Numbered from the stretch's first letter, positions 8,290 through 18,194 are shown. The stretch is 20,746 bases of DNA from Lysobacteraceae bacterium (GCA_003449195.1 DMID01000203.1:1-20746); one strand, 5' to 3'. The notes: a model not told the origin generated them from the sequence alone. Program-made: numbers and translations.

Positions 8290-8595
8290 TCAACCCTTCA
8301 GCGTGTCGATTTCGGCGACATTGATCGTGTGCCGTGTACGGAACAAGGCGACCAGAATCGCCAGCGCGATGGCCGATTCCGCGGCCGCCACGGTCAGGAT
8401 GAAGAACACGAACAACTGCCCGGCCGGATCGCCCAACTGGCGCGAGAACGCGACGAAGTTGATGTTGACCGAGAGCAGCATCAGTTCGATCGACATCAGC
8501 AGGACGATGATGTTCTTCCGGTTCAGGAAGATGCCGGCCAGGCTGATGCAGAACAGCACCGCACCGAGCGCCAGCAAATGTCCGAGGGTGATCAT
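8290..8595 (-). CDS. nuoK: NADH-quinone oxidoreductase subunit K
   Basis: A small MrpC-like membrane subunit of 101 residues and three helices that joins the antiporter-like subunits to NuoJ/A/H. The two membrane glutamates essential for coupling are present: Glu37 (MSIELMLLSVNINFVAF) and Glu73 (TVAAAESAIALAI), corresponding to E. coli E36 and E72. The ATG at 8593-8595 overlaps the nuoJ stop in an ATGA arrangement, which implies translational coupling. A longer open frame upstream in the same frame is a shadow of nuoJ. Confidence 0.97.
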   Translation of the reverse strand: MITLGHLLALGAVLFCISLAGIFLNRKNIIVLLMSIELMLLSVNINFVAFSRQLGDPAGQLFVFFILTVAAAESAIALAILVALFRTRHTINVAEIDTLKG

Positions 8596-9254
8596 GCCTT
8601 CGCCTCCGGCTGGGCCTGCCCAGCATCTGCGGCCGGAGCCGTTTCGATTTCCGGCTTCACGGCGTCCATCTTGACGATGCGCAGGCGATCGGCCGCCTTG
8701 ACCATCGTCTGCTCGCCCGGGTTCTGGTGGCGCACGCCCTCGCGCTTGCGCAGGGTCAGCATCACCGCCGCGATCACCGCCACGGTCAGGATCAGCGCGG
8801 CGAATTCGAACGGCAGCAGGAACTTGGTGAACAAGGTCCGCGCCAGCCAGGTGATGTTGGAGGTGTCGGCCGCGAGCGCGGCGGCGTTGTCCGGCAAGGC
8901 CGATGCCGAGCGCGCCTTGACGCCGATCAGCGACAGCATCTGCACCAGCATGGCCACCGCCACCACCACGCCCACCGGCAGGTAGCGCACGTAGCCTTCG
9001 CGCAGCTTGTCGGTGTCCAGGTCCAGCATCATGACCACGAACAGGAACAGCACCATCACCGCGCCGACATAGACCAGCACCAGCGCGACGCCGAGGAATT
9101 CGGCCCCCACCAGCAGCCACACGCAGGCGATGGAGAAGAAGGTCAGGATCAACGCCAGCACCGCGTGCACTGGATTGCGCACACTGATCACCGCGCCCGC
9201 GGCGATGACCGCGATGCCCGAGAAAACGTAGAAGAAGAAATTCACCCAATCCAT
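8592..9254 (-). CDS. nuoJ: NADH-quinone oxidoreductase subunit J
   Basis: A membrane subunit of complex I with five predicted helices. Its third helix carries the conserved LVYVGAVMVLFLFVVMM segment, which includes the flexible pi-bulge region implicated in coupling. It has 220 residues with a variable, charged, Ala/Pro-rich C-terminal tail (about 180-220). The start is set at ATG 9252-9254 (MDWVNFFFYVF), where GAGG lies 7 nt upstream. A GTG immediately before it (9257) would add one residue and is less well spaced. The stop overlaps the nuoK start (ATGA). Confidence 0.96.
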   Translation of the reverse strand: MDWVNFFFYVFSGIAVIAAGAVISVRNPVHAVLALILTFFSIACVWLLVGAEFLGVALVLVYVGAVMVLFLFVVMMLDLDTDKLREGYVRYLPVGVVVAVAMLVQMLSLIGVKARSASALPDNAAALAADTSNITWLARTLFTKFLLPFEFAALILTVAVIAAVMLTLRKREGVRHQNPGEQTMVKAADRLRIVKMDAVKPEIETAPAADAGQAQPEAKA

Positions 9255-9263
9255 CACGAAACC

Positions 9264-9752
9264 TCAGCGGTAGGCGGCATCGGCGGCGCGACGTTCTGCG
9301 ATCTCGGCCTCGAGCCGGTCGCCGATGGCGAGCAGCTGCGGCTTGGTCACGACGTTCTGGCCACGCTTGTCGAAGTGGTATTCGAGCACGTGCGTCTCGA
9401 CGATCGAATCCACCGGGCAACTCTCTTCGCAGAAGCCGCAGAAGATGCACTTGAACAGGTCGATTTCATAGCGCGTGGTGCGGCGCGTGCCGTCTTCACG
9501 CTTGGCCGAGTCGATGGTGATCGCCAGCGCCGGGCACACCGCTTCGCACAGCTTGCAGGCGATGCAGCGCTCCTCGCCGTTGGGATAACGGCGCAGCGCG
9601 TGCAGGCCACGGAAACGCGGCGACTGCGGGAACTTCTCCATCGGGTACATCATCGTGTACTTGGGACGGAACGTGTATTTCAACGTCAGCCACAGGCCGC
9701 CGAGAAGCTCCAGCAGCATCAGGCTCTTGAAGTAATGGATGATCTTGTTCAT
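9264..9752 (-). CDS. nuoI: NADH-quinone oxidoreductase subunit I (two 4Fe-4S clusters)
   Basis: NuoI carries clusters N6a and N6b, passing electrons from NuoG toward NuoB. It has 162 residues. Two full 4Fe-4S motifs are visible: CIACKLCEAVCP (Cys63, 66, 69, 73) and CIFCGFCEESCP (Cys102, 105, 108, 112). An amphipathic N-terminus (MNKIIHYFKSLMLLELL) anchors it at the membrane surface. The start ATG at 9750-9752 gives the usual length. An in-frame ATG at 9779 lies within nuoH and is disfavoured. The ribosome site is weak; the gap to nuoH is 4 nt, so coupling is likely. Confidence 0.97.
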   Translation of the reverse strand: MNKIIHYFKSLMLLELLGGLWLTLKYTFRPKYTMMYPMEKFPQSPRFRGLHALRRYPNGEERCIACKLCEAVCPALAITIDSAKREDGTRRTTRYEIDLFKCIFCGFCEESCPVDSIVETHVLEYHFDKRGQNVVTKPQLLAIGDRLEAEIAERRAADAAYR

Positions 9753-9756
9753 CACG

Positions 9757-10848
9757 TCAGACGCCCTTCTGGATGACACCGAAAAACACCATCAACGCCG
9801 TCACCGCGATCCACGCGATGGTCAGCGGGATGAACACCTTCCAACCCAGCCGCATGATCTGGTCGTAGCGGTAGCGCGGGAAGCTGGCACGGAACCAGAT
9901 GTACGCGCTCATGAAGAACACGACCTTCAGCAGCAACCACGGCCAGCCGCCGTCCCAGATCCAGTTGATCCACGGCGAAACATCCGCGCTCACCCAGCCC
10001 TGGATCGGGCTCAGCCAGCCGCCGAGGAAGAACAGCGAGATCAGGAAGCTGATCAGGATCATGTTGGCGTATTCGGCCAGGAAGAACAGCGCGAACGCAC
10101 CGCCCGAATACTCGACCATGTGGCCGGCCACGATTTCCGACTCGCCTTCCACCACGTCGAACGGAGCGCGGTTGGTCTCGGCCACGCCGGACACCCAGTA
10201 CACGATGAACAACGGGAACAGCGGCAGCAGGAACCAGTCGAACAGGCCCGAACTGCCCTTCTGCGCCATCACGATGTCGGTCAGGTTCAAGCTGCCGGCG
10301 GCGATCATCACGCCCACCAGCGCGAAACCCATTGCGATTTCGTAGCTGATCATCTGCGCCGAGGCACGCATCGCGCCGAGGAAGGCGTACTTCGAGTTCG
10401 ACGCCCAGCCGGCCAGGATGATGCCGTAGATGCCCATCGAGGTCATCGCCAGCAGGTACAGCAAGCCGGCATTGGCGTTGGACAGCACCAGCTGGTAGTC
10501 GAACGGCACCACCGCCCATGCGGCGAAGGCCGGTGCCAGCACGATCAGCGGCGCGATGAAGTAGATCGTCTTGCTGGCCGTGGTCGGCGCCACGATTTCC
10601 TTGGACAGCAGCTTGAACACGTCGGCGAAGGCCTGCAGCACGCCCATGCCGACGTACATCGGCCCGTGGCGCACGTGCATCCAGCCGATCAGCTTGCGCT
10701 CCCACACCACGTAGAAGGCAACCACCACGATCACCGGCACCGCGATCAGCAATATCTTGATCAGCAGCCACAACACCAGCCCGGTGGCGCCCAGCGACAA
10801 GAACCACTGGTGAAGCGGGTCCACCGCGTTGATCAGCAACTCGTTCAT
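9757..10848 (-). CDS. nuoH: NADH-quinone oxidoreductase subunit H
   Basis: NuoH is the membrane subunit that forms the quinone chamber with NuoB and NuoD and begins the proton-coupling path. It has 363 residues and about eight to nine helices. Family signatures are ERKLIGWMHVRHGP (50-63), acidic and basic residues in GAMRASAQMISYEIAMG (158-174), and the quinone-cavity loop AETNRAPFDVVEGESEIVAG (223-242). The ATG at 10846-10848 overlaps the nuoG stop (ATGA). Confidence 0.97.
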   Translation of the reverse strand: MNELLINAVDPLHQWFLSLGATGLVLWLLIKILLIAVPVIVVVAFYVVWERKLIGWMHVRHGPMYVGMGVLQAFADVFKLLSKEIVAPTTASKTIYFIAPLIVLAPAFAAWAVVPFDYQLVLSNANAGLLYLLAMTSMGIYGIILAGWASNSKYAFLGAMRASAQMISYEIAMGFALVGVMIAAGSLNLTDIVMAQKGSSGLFDWFLLPLFPLFIVYWVSGVAETNRAPFDVVEGESEIVAGHMVEYSGGAFALFFLAEYANMILISFLISLFFLGGWLSPIQGWVSADVSPWINWIWDGGWPWLLLKVVFFMSAYIWFRASFPRYRYDQIMRLGWKVFIPLTIAWIAVTALMVFFGVIQKGV

Positions 10849-13097
10849 GCAGCCACCACCGTGATTCGGCCAGCGCCCAGCGGCGCGGTTGCGCCATGGC
10901 CGGTTTCGATCCAGGCAACGCCCGGTGCAACCCGCGCGTCGATGTACACCGGCAAGGTGGCGGTGCCGGCCGCAGCGGACACCTTGGCGACCTTGCCTTC
11001 GGTCAAAGAAGCCGATTGGGCATCGGCTGGATTCAGCACGATGCGCGGCGCCGCATTGAGCGGATGCGCCTGCAACGCGGCGGCACGACGCACGAATGCA
11101 TCGGTACGGTAGATGGCCGGAACTGCGGCCAGTTCCAGCCCTTCCGATGCCGTCGTCGGCTTGGCCGAGGTGGCGATGCTGCCCACAGCCGTTGCCGGCA
11201 AGGCACGCACGCCGGCCAGATCGGTGAACTCGAAGCCCGGCAGTTGCAGTTCGCCGCCCAATGCACGCAGCACACGCCAGCCTTCGCGGGCTTCGCCCGG
11301 CAGCGCGCCGCCCGGACGCGTCTGCTGCTCGACGCCATCAAGATTGGTCAGCGTCGCCTCGATCTCGGGCAACGCACCGATCGGCAGGATCACGTCGGCA
11401 ACATCGCGCGTGGAAGTGCAGGCGAAATGGCTGAACGCCACCACCTTGGCGCCGGCCAGCGCACGCATGGCCGTGCCGGTATCGGCGAAATCCAGACCTG
11501 GCTCGATGCCGTAGGTCACATATGCCTTGCGCGGCTGGGCCAGCATTGCAGCGGCATCATGCGCACTCGGCAACACGCCGGCGCGCGCAAGGCCAAGCGC
11601 ATTGGCACCCTGCGGGATGCGGCACAGCGCGGCGCCGGTGGCGGCGGCAAATTCGCGCGCGGCGGCGCGCAACTCGGATGCCTGCGGGTGGTTCTCGGCA
11701 ATGGCGCCGACCAGCAGCACCGCATTGCCTGCGGCAGACACTGCTTCACGCAGGCCGGCATCGGCCAGCGCGGAAGCCATCGCCGACGGCGCCACGATCT
11801 TTTTGCCTGCGGCATTGAAGGTGAATTCGAAATCCACCGGGTTGACCACGAACACCTTGGCACCCTTGCGCACGGCCTTGCGGATGCGCTGGTGCAGCAG
11901 CGGCAATTCGTGGCGGATGTTGCTGCCGAAGACCACGATGGCCTTGGCTGCCTCGATCCCGGCCAGCGGCAACGCGAACGGTTCGGCCACGGCGGCATCG
12001 GAGAAATCGCGCAGGCCGATGCGGTGGTCGAGATTGCCGCTGCCCAGCCCGGAAGCCAGACGCGCCAGCAACGCACCCTCCTCGTTCGAGCTGGACGGAT
12101 GCACCAGCACGCCCAGATCATCGCCCTTGAAGCTGCGCAGGATGTCGGTGGCCGCAGCCAGGGCTTCGCCCCAGCTCACTTCCTTCCATTCGCCGTTGAT
12201 CTTCTGCAGCGGCTTGACCGCGCGATCGGCGCTGTACAGACCTTGGTGCGAGTAGCGGTCGCGGTCGGACAACCAGCATTCGTTGACCGCTTCGTTGTCG
12301 CGCGGGACGGTACGCAGCACTTCGCCGCGGCGCACGTGCAGGAACAGGTTCGACCCCATCGCATCGTGGTAGCCGAGCGATTCGCGCGCCTGCAGTTCCC
12401 ACGGACGTGCACGGAACTGGAACACCTTGTTGGTCAACGCGCCCACCGGGCACACGTCCACGACGTTGCCGGACAATTCGGTGGTCAGCGGCTTGCCGTC
12501 GTAGGTGCCGATCTGCAGGTTTTCGCCGCGGTACATGCCGCCCAGCTCGTAGGTGCCGGCCACTTCAGCGGTGAAACGCACGCAGCGCGTGCATTGGATG
12601 CAGCGGGTCATCTCGGTGGCAACCAGCGGGCCGAGGTCCTCGTCCGGCACCACGCGCTTGCGCTCGTTGAAGCGGCTGACCGAACGGCCATAGCCCAGCG
12701 CGACGTCCTGCAGTTCGCACTCGCCGCCCTGATCGCAGATCGGGCAATCCAGCGGGTGGTTGACCAGCAGGAACTCCATCACGTGGCGCTGGTAGTTCAG
12801 CGTCTTCTCGTTGCGCGTGAATATCTTCATGCCGTCGGCCACCGGAGTGGCGCAGGCCGGCGACGGCTTGGGCGCGGCACGGCCGCCCATTTCGGTATCC
12901 ACCAGGCACATGCGGCAATTGGCCGCGATCGGCAGCTTCTCGTGGTAGCAGAAGCGCGGGATCGGGATGCCGGCCTTGTCGGCGGCCTGGATGATCATCG
13001 AGTTCTTGGGCACGACCAGATTGCGGCCGTCGATCTCGATGGTGACATGGCCCTCGGGCACGATCGGTGCGTCGGGGTTTGCGGGCTGCGCACTCAT
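10845..13097 (-). CDS. nuoG: NADH-quinone oxidoreductase subunit G (Fe-S, molybdopterin-oxidoreductase-like)
   Basis: NuoG is the 750-residue electron-relay subunit of the peripheral arm. The ferredoxin-like domain binds a 2Fe-2S cluster through Cys50, Cys61, Cys64 and Cys82. The next domain has the N5 ligands His114, Cys118, Cys121 and Cys127 (HPLDCPICDQGGEC), then N4 ligands Cys166, Cys169, Cys172 and Cys216 (TRCIQCTRC, VDVCPVGA). The large C-terminal part resembles molybdopterin oxidoreductases but has lost the cofactor. The extra N7 cysteine motif found in E. coli NuoG is absent: the region reads RESLGYHDAMGSNLFLHVR. The start ATG at 13095-13097 (MSAQPANPDAP) overlaps the nuoF stop by ATGA. 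The frame stays open upstream only as a shadow. Confidence 0.97.
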   Translation of the reverse strand: MSAQPANPDAPIVPEGHVTIEIDGRNLVVPKNSMIIQAADKAGIPIPRFCYHEKLPIAANCRMCLVDTEMGGRAAPKPSPACATPVADGMKIFTRNEKTLNYQRHVMEFLLVNHPLDCPICDQGGECELQDVALGYGRSVSRFNERKRVVPDEDLGPLVATEMTRCIQCTRCVRFTAEVAGTYELGGMYRGENLQIGTYDGKPLTTELSGNVVDVCPVGALTNKVFQFRARPWELQARESLGYHDAMGSNLFLHVRRGEVLRTVPRDNEAVNECWLSDRDRYSHQGLYSADRAVKPLQKINGEWKEVSWGEALAAATDILRSFKGDDLGVLVHPSSSNEEGALLARLASGLGSGNLDHRIGLRDFSDAAVAEPFALPLAGIEAAKAIVVFGSNIRHELPLLHQRIRKAVRKGAKVFVVNPVDFEFTFNAAGKKIVAPSAMASALADAGLREAVSAAGNAVLLVGAIAENHPQASELRAAAREFAAATGAALCRIPQGANALGLARAGVLPSAHDAAAMLAQPRKAYVTYGIEPGLDFADTGTAMRALAGAKVVAFSHFACTSTRDVADVILPIGALPEIEATLTNLDGVEQQTRPGGALPGEAREGWRVLRALGGELQLPGFEFTDLAGVRALPATAVGSIATSAKPTTASEGLELAAVPAIYRTDAFVRRAAALQAHPLNAAPRIVLNPADAQSASLTEGKVAKVSAAAGTATLPVYIDARVAPGVAWIETGHGATAPLGAGRITVVAA

Positions 13098-14431
13098 GCG
13101 GCCACTCCCAGTTGCTCGTCCACGATCGAATGACCGTTGACGATGTAGTACTCGAATTCGTCCCAGAACTGGCGCAGGAAACCCTGGATGGGCCATGCGG
13201 CCGCTTCGCCGAAGGCGCAGATGGTATGGCCTTCGATCTGGCCGGCAATCGTCTTGAGCTGGTGCAGGTCTTCCATCGTGGCCTGGCCGGCAACGATGCG
13301 CTCGAGCACGCGGTGCATCCAGCCGGTGCCTTCGCGGCACGGCGTGCACTGGCCGCAGGATTCCTTGTGGAAGAACTGGCTGATGCGGCAGGCAAACTTG
13401 ACGCAGCACACGCTGTCGTCCAGCACCACGATGGCACCCGAACCCAGGCCGGTGCCAAGCGCGCGCAGTGTGTCGTAGTCCATCTGCAGGCCGTGCAGTT
13501 GCTCGGCCTTCAGCACCGGCATCGACACGCCGCCCGGCACGGCCGCCTTGAGCTTGCGGCCCGGACGCAGGCCGCCGGCCATTTCCAGCAACTCGTCGAA
13601 GGTGGTACCCAGCGGCACCTCGAAATTGCCGCCCTTCTGCACGCAGCCGGACACCGAAAAAATCTTCGGGCCGCCGTTGGCGGTCTTGCTCAGACCCTTG
13701 AACCATTCGGCGCCATTGCGAATGATCGCCGGCACCGAGGCATAGGTTTCGGTGTTGTTGATGGTGGTCGGCTTGCCATACAGGCCGAAGTTGGCCGGGA
13801 ACGGCGGCTTGAAGCGCGGCTGGCCCTTCTTGCCCTCCAGCGACTCCATCAACGCGGTTTCCTCGCCGCAGATGTAGGCACCGGCACCGAGCGCGGCATA
13901 GAGGTCGATGTCCACGCCGCTGCCGAGGACGTTCTCGCCCAGCCAGCCATTGGCATAGGCATCCTTCAGCGCCTGCTCGAAATGTTCGAACGGTTCGTGG
14001 TGGAACTCGCCGCGCATGTAGTTGTAGCCGTAGCGGCTGCCGGTGGCATAGCAGCCGATCGCCATGCCCTCGATCACCGAGTGCGGGTTGTAGCGCAGGA
14101 TGTCGCGGTCCTTGCAGGTGCCCGGCTCGGACTCGTCCGAGTTGCACAGCATGTACTTGATTGGCGCGTCCTTCGGCATGAAGGACCACTTCAGGCCGGT
14201 CGGGAAACCCGCGCCGCCGCGGCCGCGCAGGCCGGACTGCTTGACCATCTCGACGACGTCGGCCGGCGGGATCTTCTCGGTCAGGATCTTGCGCAGCGCC
14301 TGGTAGCCACCGCTCTTGAGGTAGCTCTCGTACGACCACGGGGTGTCGTAATGCAGGGTGGTGTAGACCACCTGGTGCGGCTGCGGAGCGGGGCCGACCG
14401 GGCCGGTGGGTGCATTGTGGTGATGTGCCAT
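13094..14431 (-). CDS. nuoF: NADH-quinone oxidoreductase subunit F (NADH/FMN/4Fe-4S)
   Basis: NuoF oxidises NADH, holding FMN and cluster N3. It has 445 residues. The glycine-rich RGRGGAGFPTGLKW (69-82) and GAGAYICGEETALMESLEG (182-200) form the nucleotide and flavin sites. Cys359, Cys362 and Cys365 (SCGQCTPCREG) plus Cys405 (TICAFGE) bind the 4Fe-4S cluster. The N-terminus begins MAHHHNAPTGP, a short His/Pro-rich extension before the conserved fold at about residue 22. The start ATG at 14429-14431 is 3 nt after the nuoE stop, and the stop overlaps the nuoG start. Confidence 0.97.
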   Translation of the reverse strand: MAHHHNAPTGPVGPAPQPHQVVYTTLHYDTPWSYESYLKSGGYQALRKILTEKIPPADVVEMVKQSGLRGRGGAGFPTGLKWSFMPKDAPIKYMLCNSDESEPGTCKDRDILRYNPHSVIEGMAIGCYATGSRYGYNYMRGEFHHEPFEHFEQALKDAYANGWLGENVLGSGVDIDLYAALGAGAYICGEETALMESLEGKKGQPRFKPPFPANFGLYGKPTTINNTETYASVPAIIRNGAEWFKGLSKTANGGPKIFSVSGCVQKGGNFEVPLGTTFDELLEMAGGLRPGRKLKAAVPGGVSMPVLKAEQLHGLQMDYDTLRALGTGLGSGAIVVLDDSVCCVKFACRISQFFHKESCGQCTPCREGTGWMHRVLERIVAGQATMEDLHQLKTIAGQIEGHTICAFGEAAAWPIQGFLRQFWDEFEYYIVNGHSIVDEQLGVAA

Positions 14432-14434
14432 GCC

Positions 14435-14958
14435 TTACTCCAGCCCATCCAGCAGTTCGTCGACCTTTGCCTTGGTCAGGTGCTCGTGGTAATGGCCATT
14501 GATGACCATCATCGGTGCATGCGCGCAGGCGGCCAGGCACTCCTCTTCCTTCTTCAGGAAGATGCGACCGTCGGCGGTGGACTGCCCGCGCTTGCAACCG
14601 AGCTTGTGCTCGGCGTACTGCGCCAACTCCTCGCCGCCGTTGAGCCAGCAGCTGATGTTGGTGCAGAAGGCGACGTTGTGGCGGCCGACCTTCTCGGTCT
14701 CGAACATCGAGTAGAAGGTGGCGACCTCGTAGGCCCACACCGGCGGGATGTCCAGATATTTGGCCACCGCCGCGATCAACGCGTCATCCAGCCAGCCGTG
14801 GTTCTGCTCCTGCGCGGCATGCAGGCCCTGCAACACCGCCGAACGCTTGCGGTCCGGCGGAAACTTGCTCAGCCAGTGGTCGATGTGGGCGCGCGTCTTC
14901 TCGCTCAGCACCACCATCGGGTCCACGTCGCGGACCGCCTCGAAATTGCCTGTCGCCT

Positions 14959-14962
<4 letters not shown>
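14435..14962 (-). CDS. nuoE: NADH-quinone oxidoreductase subunit E (2Fe-2S)
   Basis: NuoE is the thioredoxin-fold 24-kDa subunit with the off-pathway 2Fe-2S cluster N1a next to FMN. It has 175 residues. Ligands Cys100 and Cys105 (FCTNISCWLNGG) and Cys142 and Cys146 (EECLAACAHAP) are all present. The N-terminal helical bundle contains the conserved HGWLDDALIAAVAKYLDIP and WAYEVATFYSMF segments. The ATG at 14960-14962 overlaps the nuoD stop (ATGA), and the TAA is followed 3 nt later by nuoF. Confidence 0.97.
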
Positions 14963-16265
<1,303 letters not shown>

Positions 16266-16269
<4 letters not shown>

Positions 16270-17018
16270 TTGGCTTGCTCCCGCGCGGCGGCTTCACCGG
16301 CAGCGGTCTGGTAGCGGGCATCGTCGCGGATCACGCGCGGCACGTTGACGCGCGGCACCACCGAGGTCACCGGCTCGTAGACGACGCGTTTCTTTTCTTC
16401 GTCGTAGCGGACTTCGACGTTGCCGATCAGCGGGAAGTCCTTGCGGAACGGATGCCCGACGAAGCCGTAATCGGTGAGGATGCGGCGCAGGTCCGGGTGA
16501 CCTTCGAACACGATGCCGAACAGGTCGAAGGCCTCGCGCTCGAACCAGTTGGCACCCGGCCACACGTCGGTCAGCGAGGCAACCACCGGCAGCCCGTCAT
16601 CCGGAGCATGGCAGCGGATGCGCAAACGGCGATTGTGCTCGTACGAAATCAGCTGCGCGACGACGGCGAAACGATTGACCGGCACATCGATGGGCTGCGA
16701 CTGCGCACCGGCCTCTTCGCTCGGGAACTCGCCCCAGCCGAAGCGGCCGACGGTCTTGCCCTCGACACCGCGGCTGAAGCCCTGCGAGGACACGTCCGAG
16801 GTATCCCACTCGTCGCTGCCGAAGCCGAGGTAATCGACGCCGCACAGATCGGACAGCTGCTCGAAACCGAGTTCGTCGCGCAATGCCAGCGCGGATTCGT
16901 GCCAGATGGAGAACGGCAGTTCGAGCGTGATTTCGCCGCGCGGCCCGGCCACCGTGACCGTGCCGTCGGGGAAACGCTTACCGAGGCGGTCGATGAAGGA
17001 GGAAGCTTGCTCTGCCAT
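16266..17018 (-). CDS. nuoC: NADH-quinone oxidoreductase subunit C
   Basis: NuoC is the 30-kDa peripheral-arm subunit, which packs against NuoD and has no cofactor. It has 250 residues. The signature is clear at about 159-196: FEREAFDLFGI followed by GHPDLRRILTDYGF and GHPFRKDFPL. Between LCGVDYLGF (58-66) and NRFAVVAQLIS (115-125) lies an insertion of nearly 50 Gly/Ser/Asp/Glu-rich residues not present in shorter homologues such as the E. coli NuoC part. The ATG at 17016-17018 (MAEQASSFIDRLG) is the only reasonable start after the nuoB stop, yet no clear Shine-Dalgarno is seen in the 34-nt gap, the largest in the operon. Confidence 0.95.
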
Positions 17019-17052
17019 ATCGGGGCTGGCGTGCTCTAGTCGGAAAAAGGGA

Positions 17053-17607
17053 TCAGCTGGCGATGGTCTGGGTGCGCCAGATCTTCTTCTGCAGCTGCAG
17101 GATGCCGTAGACCAGCGCTTCGGCGGTCGGCGGGCAACCCGGCACGTACACGTCCACCGGCACGATGCGGTCGCAGCCGCGCACGACGGAATACGAATAG
17201 TGGTAATAGCCGCCGCCATTGGCGCAGCTGCCCATCGAGATCACCCACTTCGGGTCGGGCATCTGGTCGTAGACCTTGCGCAGCGCGGGGGCCATCTTGT
17301 TGACCAGCGTGCCGGCCACGATCATCACGTCGGACTGACGCGGCGACGGGCGGAACACCACCCCGTAGCGATCCAGATCAAGCCGCGAAGCGCCGGCGTG
17401 CATCATTTCCACCGCACAGCAGGCCAGACCGAAGGTCATCGGCCACATCGAGCCGGTGCGCGCCCAATTCAACAGGGCATCGACGCTGGTGGTGACGTAG
17501 CCCTTTTCGAGCAGCGGATTTTCGCCTTCGGGACGCAGGATGTCATCGACCCGCCCTTCCGGGATCGGGTTGGTCATCAGGCGATCGACGGTCTGGATCA
17601 CTCCCAT
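17053..17607 (-). CDS. nuoB: NADH-quinone oxidoreductase subunit B (cluster N2)
   Basis: NuoB carries the terminal 4Fe-4S cluster N2, which reduces quinone. It has 184 residues. Ligands are the adjacent Cys63-Cys64 (GLACCAVEMMH), Cys128 (SMGSCANGGGYY) and Cys158 (YVPGCPPTAEALVYGI), the family pattern. The start ATG at 17605-17607 (MGVIQTVDRLM) has GGAG 8 nt upstream inside nuoA, and the gene overlaps the nuoA 3' end by 10 nt. The open frame continuing upstream is a shadow of nuoA. Confidence 0.98.
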   Translation of the reverse strand: MGVIQTVDRLMTNPIPEGRVDDILRPEGENPLLEKGYVTTSVDALLNWARTGSMWPMTFGLACCAVEMMHAGASRLDLDRYGVVFRPSPRQSDVMIVAGTLVNKMAPALRKVYDQMPDPKWVISMGSCANGGGYYHYSYSVVRGCDRIVPVDVYVPGCPPTAEALVYGILQLQKKIWRTQTIAS

Positions 17608-17954
17608 TCCAGGGCTCCCTTCTTCCAGACATAGATGAAACCGAGGAACAGCATGCCGACGAACAGGCCCATCGTGACGAGCGCGCGCGCGCCGAGCTCC
17701 TGGAAGACCAGGGTCCACGGAACGATGAAGATGATTTCCAGATCGAAGACGATGAACTGGATGGCGATGAGGTAATAGCGCACGTCGAACTTCATGCGCG
17801 CATCCTCGAAGGCCTCGAAGCCGCACTCGTACGGCGAAAGCTTCTGCGCGTCGGGACGCCTCGGACCGAGGAAGCGGCCGATCACCATCAACGAAATGCC
17901 GATGCCGGTGGCCACGAGCAGGAACAGCAGAGACGGCAGATATTCGGCCAGCAC
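17598..17954 (-). CDS. nuoA: NADH-quinone oxidoreductase subunit A
   Basis: First gene of the complex I operon; a 118-residue, three-helix membrane subunit at the base of the quinone chamber. Conserved features are KLSPYECGFEAFEDAR (38-53) and the second helix with RYYLIAIQFIVFDLEIIF. The start is set at GTG 17952-17954 (MLAEYLPSLLFLL), giving the usual length, with GAGAG 8 nt upstream. An ATG at 18074 would place about 40 extra non-conserved residues across the tRNA-Leu end and is rejected. No clear promoter is seen between the tRNA and this gene, so co-transcription with the tRNA is possible. Confidence 0.94.
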   Translation of the reverse strand: MLAEYLPSLLFLLVATGIGISLMVIGRFLGPRRPDAQKLSPYECGFEAFEDARMKFDVRYYLIAIQFIVFDLEIIFIVPWTLVFQELGARALVTMGLFVGMLFLGFIYVWKKGALEWE

Positions 17955-18064
17955 TAGCGTTTCTCTCTTGCCTCTGCCAGCAACCGCGAACGGCGCCGGC
18001 TGGGTGGGGGTTCCGCGTCGAAATGCCGGCCACGTTGCGCAGCCGGCGTGCACGGGTGAATCAA

Positions 18065-18149
18065 TGGTGCCCAAGAGGGGACTCGAACCCCTACGACCTA
18101 AGTCGCTACCACCTCAAGGTAGTGCGTCTACCAATTCCGCCACCTGGGC
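18065..18149 (-). tRNA. tRNA-Leu (GAG anticodon)
   Basis: An 85-nt class II tRNA with encoded CCA. Acceptor GCCCAGG pairs with CTTGGGC (one G:U). The anticodon arm CTACC TTGAGGT GGTAG gives anticodon GAG, reading CUC/CUU leucine codons. A long variable arm (CGACTTAGGTCG) and T arm AGGGG TTCGAGT CCCCT are present. It lies 110 nt before nuoA and directly after a strong stem-loop. Confidence 0.97.
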
Positions 18150-18152
18150 AAA

Positions 18153-18177
18153 CCGCTCATCCAGACTGGATGAGCGG
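18153..18177 (-). repeat. 11-bp stem-loop between secG and tRNA-Leu
   Basis: Perfect arms CCGCTCATCCA/TGGATGAGCGG with a 3-base loop, followed by TTT and then the tRNA 5' end only 4 nt later on the minus strand. It may be a weak terminator for secG, a processing signal, or both. Three T residues are short for an efficient intrinsic terminator. Confidence 0.7.
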
Positions 18178-18181
18178 CAGT

Positions 18182-18187
18182 ATTGTA
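18182..18187 (-). promoter_or_regulatory. candidate -10 element upstream of tRNA-Leu
   Basis: The minus strand reads TACAAT (5 of 6 to consensus) just after the secG stop. No good -35 is found at 16-18 bp (GACCAC at 17). A start here would fall inside the stem-loop. Weak candidate. Confidence 0.3.
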
Positions 18188-18194
18188 ACCGGGT

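Noticed and set aside
5994..8324. A 776-codon plus-strand open frame
   Set aside because: Antisense to nuoL and the nuoM 5' end; same compositional shadow, no domain, no ribosome site.
13098..14738. Upstream extension of the nuoG frame
   Set aside because: It overlaps nuoF completely in another frame; the ATG at 13097 with ATGA overlap and the conserved N-terminal 2Fe-2S domain define the real start.
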